From Macropodus opercularis (lineage: Eukaryota > Chordata > Actinopteri > Anabantiformes > Osphronemidae), in assembly GCA_030770545.1 (NCBI GenBank), contig CM061109.1:19080001-19144000 (forward strand): a stretch of 64,000 bases of DNA, in the 5' to 3' direction. Shown here one piece after another: positions 57,793-64,000 of this stretch (the first letter of the stretch is position 1; every line of letters starts with the position of its first letter). A program made the translations under genes and the position numbers. The notes under the pieces were generated by a model. It was given only the letters and a program-made list of their open reading frames with translations, was not told where the DNA came from and did not search any database.

Positions 57793-58787
57793 ATATTATG
57801 TGACAAAATGAGGCCTTATTACTTCTGAAGAATCACTTTATACCTTGCACACCCTAAGGTCAGACCAAATACATTGACAAGGGGTTTGGTAGAAACATGT
57901 CTATTAATTGTGGATTTGCGAGTTAGCGAATCAATCAGGAAATAAATATTTCTAAGAATATAAGTCATAATGCTCAAACCCTTCCTCATTTATTCTCATT
58001 TATTGTTGCAGAAACAGGAAAGGTGACTGCATGGGTCAACTTCTATTCTTGTTACTTCTTAGTGATGTGCATTGATCCTCTGTTTCAAGTCTGCAAGTTT
58101 TAATCATAATTGTGGTTTAAACAAGTGTCTTTGCAAAAGGTATAATAAATGTAATGTAATTGCCAGATTTTTATCTCAGTATGTGGGGTAAACTACAACA
58201 CAAACAAATTTGCATTGTATATTTGAGATCAATCCATGTGAGATTATGCCTCTATACTTAAAATACTACAGGTTTTGTCATTGTCTTCAGTTTCCCCTTT
58301 ACTCCACGTTCTGCTCCCGGCAGAGTAAACTTAGTCTGCTTGTCTGTCACGTGTTGAGGACTTGTTTCTGGTGTATTCTCCTAACATTAGCACTTTCTGT
58401 GCATTTCACTTTATAGAACATCTGTTTTGAGCCTTCTAAATATCTCGGACTGAATCGCACCCAGACTGTTTAGATTATAATCCCACATCAACGCCCATAC
58501 AGTACGACATTATCCCTGTAGAAGACCTAGCTATCAGAGCATCTAGACATAGATGTATTGCAGTATAGTATTAGTCATTTCAAGCTGCCTTAAGCTACTG
58601 TAAATTCAATTTATTTTTATTATTAAATCTTGTACTTTTACACAGTGACAAACAACAGAGAAACTAATGGTGAAGTACAGGGAGGAGGGATGTTAATTAT
58701 TAAGAAAGGAGGGTCTGCAGATTTACTCATATGCACCAAATATAAAGATGTGACGCAGAGCTGCCAGAGCTCAGCAGCTTCTCTCTG
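57793..58787. other. R21-R22 spacer
   Basis: A+T-rich; the R22 TATA box TATAAAG at 58741-58747 and shared leader at 58760-58778 lie at the right end. Nothing else seen. Confidence 0.45.
58741..58747 (+). promoter_or_regulatory. TATA box of R22
   Basis: TATAAAG, 47 bp before the R22 ATG, the same distance as the R7 TATA box. Confidence 0.45.
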
Positions 58788-59910
58788 ATGATGGAGGAGG
58801 CTGAGCTCTGCTTCCCACATCTCAACTCCTCCTGCTGGAAACCGAAGCGTCCTCGCTCCCATTCTGTGCTCACCTACATCCTGCTGTCCTGCATCTCTCT
58901 GCTCACTGTGACTCTCAACCTGCTGGTCATCGTCTCCATCTCACACTTCAAGTAGACGTGTGTTATTTGTTATATGTGAAGCTGCTAAGCTGTATTGAAA
59001 ATCATATTCATAATCAGCAATTTTAATTTGATTATAGGTTTGACTTCTTTATAGCTCAGAGTCGTATCTGATAGTACTTATGTTGCTTTTTCACATCTCC
59101 AGGCGGCTCCACACTCCCACCAACCTCCTCCTCCTTTCTCTGGCTGTGTCAGATTTCCTTGTGGGACTCGTCACGTTGTTTCAAATCATGATAATTGATG
59201 GTTGCTGGCTTCTTGGGGATCTCATGTGTACTGTGTATTATGTCTTAGACTGCATTGGTACCTCTACATCAATAGGAATCCTGGTGCTCATATCTATCGA
59301 CCGCTATGTGGCCATCTGTGACCCTCTGCATTACTCCAGCAAAGTCACACCTAAACGAGTTCAGGCCTGTGTGTCGCTGTGCTGGATCTGCTCCCTCTTT
59401 GTTATCAGTGTGCTGCTAAAGGACAACCTCAAAGCACCAGGCAGGTTTAATTCCTGTGATGGAGAATGTGTGATAGTCTTAAACTTACCTGAACAAGTGG
59501 CTGATCTTCTTTTGACCTTTGTTCTTCCCATCACAGTCATCATCGTTCTGTATATGCGAGTGTTTGTGGTGGCTGTGTCTCAGGCTCGGGCCATGAGGTC
59601 ACAGATTGGTTCACTCCAGCGTTCAGTGATAGTCACAGTCAAGAAGTCTGAGCTGAAAGCAGCCAGGACTCTGGGAGTTGTTATAGTTGTGTTTCTTTTC
59701 TGCGTTTTTCCATATTTCTGTGCTACGACAGGCCAGGACACCTTGCTCAATGCTTCCTCTGCTGCCATTTTACTCATCTTGTTCTATTTCAACTCCTGTC
59801 TAAACCCGATTGTTTATGTCTTGTTTTACTCCTGGTTTAGAAAATCAATTAGACTTATTGTTACGTTAGAAATTCTGAAGCCGGGCTCCTGTGAGATCAG
59901 CATGTTGTAA
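58788..59910 (+). CDS. R22: trace amine-associated receptor, class III, Asp at 3.32 and 5.42
   Basis: Exons 58788-58951 and 59103-59910, 323 residues. Asp104 (3.32) and Asp5.42 (QVADLLLTFVLP) are present, Pro5.50 is normal. TM3-ECL2 equals R21, while TM5 onward follows the general class pattern (QRSVIVTVKKSELKAARTLGVV). TM6 is LFCVFPYFC and ECL3 is one residue short (ATTGQDTLLNASS). TM3 has GILVLIS where R21 has GTMVLIS. TM7 NSCLNPIVYVLFYSWF has Ser before WF, as in R13 and R14. Confidence 0.93.
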
Positions 59911-60973
59911 AGTGACACTGTGGATGGGCCTCGCTTTGATTTCAACCATCTAAAGTACGTAAGGTTCAGCCGTTTATTCATTCATAAAAGTCAGAGCAAC
60001 AGAGTCAATAAATTCCCACTGCTACATGTCAAACATTGTAGTAAGTGCATGCATTATTTACCAGGGCTTCGTTAATGGATGCACCAATGCCCTTTTTTTT
60101 ATATTTTGCTTTAACTACATAATCTTAATAAGAAGACAGATAGGAACTGTGGGAAGAAAGGACAGTATGGCAGGGAAGCAAAGGCCCAAAGTTTTAAAAA
60201 CAAGATGTTGTGTTTATGTTTTATTTACAAAGGGTAACAGACGTGTGATAATATGAACCCAATAAATGCCAGCACAGCAGCTGCTCAGTTTAAACATGTT
60301 AATGAAAAATAAACTAGTGAATAGAACTGAAACTCTCCAGCTGAACAGTGAATTAAACCTGCAAACCTTGAAGTGAAGAATTAAAGTTCTCGTATGTTTC
60401 CCTTCTCTGGGTAAAACTATGAGGGGCCCAGAATGTCTGGAAATTTTCAGGCTGCAAGATCATCTAGAAATCAGTTAGTGCCTCATCTGAATGGAATAGT
60501 ATAGAATATGTGACTCCCCCTTTATGACGTCACAAAGGGGGGAAATCCTGAATCTACTGTTGAATCCACCGGTGTTTGGCTTTACTGGCATTACTCCCCC
60601 TACAGGTCTAGTAATGTAAATGCGTCATTTGGCCGTTTTATGTTGTGTTTTATTTTACCCAATAAAATGAAGTCAATCTATTTCTAACCGAGTAAAGACA
60701 TTAATGTAAAACAGAACTTTCAGTTCATTACGGGACAAATACTGGACCATCAGTCAATGTGAGGTTACGTTTACATAGTGTCACACAAATTATATTTAGT
60801 TCAGCTTTATTAGCTTATTAGCTTTGTTCACAATAGTAAAAGAGTTATGGATCGGTGAAAACGAAGCAGGAACATAGTAGTTACCCAGAGTGAACGCCGG
60901 AGGAGGGACTACAGATGAAGTCTATCAGTGGGATCTTAGTTCAGAGCTGCCAGAGCTCAGCAGCTTCTCTCTG
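59911..60973. other. R22-R23 spacer with a palindrome
   Basis: Holds the CRE-centred palindrome at 60516-60541 (separate entry) and a GGAGGAGGGACT tract at 60900-60911 before R23. No gene seen. Confidence 0.45.
60516..60541. repeat. 26-bp palindrome centred on TGACGTCA
   Basis: CCCCCTTT, one unpaired base, the palindromic CRE core TGACGTCA (60525-60532), one unpaired base, AAAGGGGG. Only the bases at 60524 and 60533 break the symmetry. It could be a CREB/ATF site, a hairpin, or the centre of a small mobile element. Confidence 0.6.
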
Positions 60974-62060
60974 ATGATGGAGGAGGCTGAGCTCTGCTTC
61001 CCACAGCTCAACTCCTCCTGCTGGAAGACGAAGCGTCCTCGCTCCCACACTCTGCTCATTTCCACTGTGCTGTCCTGCATCTCTCTGCTCACTGTGACTC
61101 TGAACATCCTGGTCGTCGTCTCCATCTGCCATTTCAGGTACAGATATTGGAATTCTTATTCTTTATTTTAATATGTTTTGAGTGTGACATGGTTCAGGGC
61201 TTCGTGTGGTGGTTTGCTAACTGTTTTCTCTCCTCCCCAGGCAGCTCCGCACCCCCACCAACCTCCTCCTCCTGTCTCTGGCTGTGTCAGATTTCTTCGT
61301 GGGCCTCGTTATGTTGTTTCAGATCATGCTCGTAGACGGCTGCTGGCTCCTTGGTGACCACTGGTGCACTCTCTATTTCGCTTTAGACTACATTTCTTCC
61401 TGTACATCAATAGGAATCATGTTGCTCATATCTCTTGACCGCTATCTGGCCATCTGTGATCCTCTGCATTACTCCAGCAAAGTCACACCTAAACGAGTTC
61501 ATGTCTGCGTTTCGCTGTGTTGGATGTATTCTCTCATCTATGTCAGTATAGTGATGAAAGACGATTTAAAACAACCAGGCAGGTTTAAATCCTGCGATGG
61601 GGAGTGTGTGCTTACCAACAATCTTATTCATCAGTTTACAGATTTCATTTTCATCTTCCTCATTCCTATAACCGTTACTGTGGTTCTGTATATGCGCGTA
61701 TTTGTGGTGGCTGTGACTCAGGCTCGTGTCATGAGGTCGCACATTGCAGCCCTCTCACTCCAGCGTTCTGTGAATGTAACAGCTAAGAAGTCTGAGATCA
61801 AAGCCGCCAGGACTCTGGGAGTTGTTATAGTAGTGTTTGTTTTATGTATTTGCCCATATTTCTGCGTCACAGTCACAGGCCAGGACGCTGTGGTCAGCGC
61901 CTCATCAGCCTCTTTTGTTTTATGTCTTTATTACTTTAACTCCTGCCTGAACCCACTGGTTTATGCCCTTTTCCACCCCTGGTTTAGAAAAGCTGTCAAA
62001 CTCATTTTAACACTTCAGGTCCTGAAGCCCGGCTCCTGTGAGACAAACGTGCTGCACTGA
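60974..62060 (+). CDS. R23: trace amine-associated receptor, class III (two exons)
   Basis: Exons 60974-61137 and 61241-62060, 327 residues. The N-terminus is that of R21, but TM1 ends ILVVVSICHFR and the donor follows AG, so residue 55 is Arg, then QLRTPTN. Asp104 (3.32) and Asp5.42 (QFTDFIFIFLIP) are present. ECL1 has DHWCTLY and ECL2 KSCDGECVLTNNLIHQ, as in R24. The DRY region reads ISLDRYLAICDP. TM7 NSCLNPLVYALFHPWF has His at the aromatic position before PWF. An in-frame ATG at 60890 lies in the 5' leader; MMEEAEL is the homologous start. C-tail ETNVLH. Confidence 0.93.
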
Positions 62061-63001
62061 GACACCGTGGAGTGAATTGGCCTCTTCTGTTAGTTCCTGT
62101 GATGTGGTGGGTGTTTACTCGTAGCAGTTAATTATCACAGAACACTGATCTTCCTCAAGCTGCAGATTGTTTCTTTCAGATGCATTTGCTGAGTGGAAAA
62201 GATTTCTGCAGTATTAGTTGGTTTGTGCATGTGACGTACGTGGCTTAAATCGATGATTAAACCCAGTTCAAGCTGAGAACATACCCCCTAAGGCCTTTGA
62301 ATAGTTTGGGGCTGTTTCTTACATGTTCCTGAGTCTCCTTCCTGTAAACCTGTAGTCACTACATGCTTCTTTTCCCTTCGTTGTCCGAGTCATGACTCGA
62401 TGCTGCGTCTCTGCTTGTGGCCCATCTTCATTTCTTTGCAGGCCAGGACTTGCTTAAGGCTCCATGTGCCTACAATCTCCTTCTCTGTACCAGTATTTTA
62501 AATTGAAATTGAAAACTTGAAACATAGATGCTTTGAAACATAGATGCTTTGAAACAAGCTGCGCAGACACACAAATACGATTGTATTGAATATTAAATGC
62601 TTACATTTTTCTGTTTTTGCTTTTAGCTTTGGGAGGAAAACAAGAAGTGAATTTTAGAATAATAGCTGTAAACAAGAAGTAATGTTCAGAGCGTATTTAG
62701 AGCGTATTTAGTGAATGTGTTGTCTGTAGAAGATATGCCGAACGATTTGTCTACTGGAGGCAGCTCGATGTCTTTGTTCTAGGTTTAACCTCACCTCTTA
62801 CCAACATTTATTTATTTATTTGTTTGTCTTTATTAACACACAAAGCCACCAGCAGTGAGAGCGTAGCTTATCATCACAGATCGCTGCAAGTTGATGAGCT
62901 ATGGGCACCGTGGTAGAGAACGTTAGAGGAGGGACTAAGGATACGTCCGTTATAAGACAGAGCGTTGGTCAGAGCTGCCAGAGCTCAGCAGCTTCTCCCT
63001 G
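62061..63001. other. R23-R24 spacer with small tandem repeats
   Basis: An 18-bp word (TGAAACATAGATGCTT) is repeated at 62518-62555, and an 11-bp word (AGAGCGTATTT) at 62689-62711. A TTTA run is at 62808-62820. TATAAGA (62951-62957) and the shared leader (62974-62992) precede R24. Confidence 0.5.
62951..62957 (+). promoter_or_regulatory. TATA-like box of R24
   Basis: TATAAGA, 51 bp before the R24 ATG, after AGAGGAGGGACT at 62926-62937. Confidence 0.4.
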
Positions 63002-64000
63002 ATGATGGAGGAGGAGGCTGAGCTCTGCTTCCCACATCTCAACTCCTCCTGCTGGGTGACGAAGCAGCCTCGCTCTCATTCTGTGCTTCTCTACATCATT
63101 CTGTGCTGCATCTTTCTGCTCACGTTGATTCTCAACCTGCTGGTCATCATCTCCATCTCCCACTTCAAGTACACACTGTTATTAACCTGTTGACCCTATA
63201 ACTTATATCATTTCCACACATGCTGCTGATGTATCTGCCTGAACGATAACTCGCTCTCTCTCATGCAGGCAGCTTCGTACTCCCACAAACCTCCTCATTC
63301 TGTCTCTGGCTGTCTCAGATCTCTTCGTGGGCCTCAACATGTCAAATCAAATTGGGCTTGTAAACGGCTGCTGGCTCCTCAGCGACCGCATGTGCACTCT
63401 GTACTTTGTCTTAGACTATATTGGTACCTGCTCATCCATAGGAATCATGGTGCTCATATCTATCGACCGCTATGTGGCCATCTGTGACCCTATGCATTAC
63501 TCCACCAAAGTCACACCTAAACGAGTTCATGTCTGTGTGTTGCTGTGTTGGATCTGTTCCCTCGTCTATGTCAGCATAGTGATGAAAGAGGACTTACAGC
63601 ACCCAGGCAGGTTTAAGTCCTGTGATGGAGAGTGTGTGTTTTCTAACAATCTTATTCACCAGCTGACAGACTTTCTTATAATTTTCTTTGTTCCTATCAC
63701 TATTATAGCTGTTCTGTATGTGAGAATATTTGTGGTGGCTGTGGCTCAGGCTCGAGCCTTGAGGTTCCACATTGCAGCCGTCTCACACCAGCGTTCAGCG
63801 AATGTAACAGCTACAAAGTCGGAGTTAAAGGCAGCCAGGACTCTGGGCATCGTTATAGTCGTGTTTGTAATATGCTTGTCTCCATATTTTTGTGTGACGA
63901 TCACAGGCCAGGACGCTGTGGTCAGCGCCTCCTCCGCGTCCTTTGTTTTGTGTCTCTACGACTCCAACTCCTGTTTTAACCCTCTGCTTTATGCATGTTT
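63002..64000 (+). CDS. R24: trace amine-associated receptor, class III, cut by the window edge
   Basis: Exons 63002-63168 and 63269 to beyond 64000; the open frame reaches the edge within TM7 (NPLLYAC), so the C-tail is missing. Asp105 (3.32) and Asp5.42 (QLTDFLIIFFVP) are present. Several normally fixed places differ from R23: TM2 has VSDLFVGLNMSNQ with three polar residues, ECL1 has WLLSDRMC, and TM7 reads CLYDSNSCFNP where the others have LYYFNSCLNP, placing Asp at 7.43 instead of Tyr. TM6 is VICLSPYFC. ECL2 (KSCDGECVFSNNLIHQ) groups it with R23. No stop or frameshift occurs in the visible part. Confidence 0.88.

Overview
The window is vertebrate nuclear DNA, almost certainly from a ray-finned (teleost, probably percomorph) fish. 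Genes are split by GT/AG introns. The left part carries the block coq10b - hspd1 - hspe1, known next to each other in vertebrates, and the right part is a dense tandem array of short two-exon trace amine-associated receptor (TAAR) genes of the kind expanded in teleosts.

Layout. (1) 1-7.0 kb: coq10b on the + strand, five coding exons, giving a 254-residue mitochondrial coenzyme-Q chaperone. (2) 8.0-12.4 kb: hspd1 (mitochondrial Hsp60) on the - strand, ten coding exons plus a probable non-coding first exon, 575 residues. (3) 12.4-13.3 kb: the head-to-head hspd1/hspe1 promoter with a perfect three-unit heat shock element and a CCAAT box. (4) 13.3-15.6 kb: hspe1 (Hsp10, the co-chaperonin of Hsp60) on the + strand; its first coding exon supplies only the ATG. 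(5) 15.6-18.0 kb: spacer with a dispersed repeat. (6) 18.0-64.0 kb: 24 TAAR loci, here called R1 to R24 in order. Twenty-one have an open reading frame over the part I can see (R24 runs off the right edge) and three are broken (R5, R15, R18). At least one further decayed relic is visible (51.8 kb), with a weaker one at 48.25 kb. R16-R18 are on the - strand; the rest are on +.

Receptor architecture. Each TAAR has exon 1 (N-terminus with an N-glycosylation site and Cys, then TM1) and exon 2 (TM2 to C-terminus), separated by a 74-224 bp phase-2 intron that splits the Lys/Arg codon before Gln(or Arg)-Leu. This matches the intron-gained class III TAARs described in teleosts. All carry Asp at 5.42, while 3.32, the classical amine-binding Asp, is Asp in nine, Glu in one and Ala/Val/Ser in the other thirteen. 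The array is therefore a natural series of classical-plus-nonclassical and nonclassical-only amine pockets. R3 and R4, which lack Asp3.32, have a Glu at 2.53 instead.

How it evolves. Adjacent copies are mosaics: blocks of near-identity (TM4-TM6 in R1-R4 and R6; TM3 to stop codon in R9/R10; TM3-ECL2 in R21/R22; almost everything but TM3 in R19/R20) sit next to diverged segments, as expected of gene conversion or unequal exchange. R3 and R4 lie in a 1774-bp tandem duplication. Most copies share a GATAAATCAGCTG-like core promoter box and a short 5' leader (GCCAGAGCTCAGCAGC) just before the ATG.

All calls were made by reading the sequence; no database search, alignment program or tree was run.
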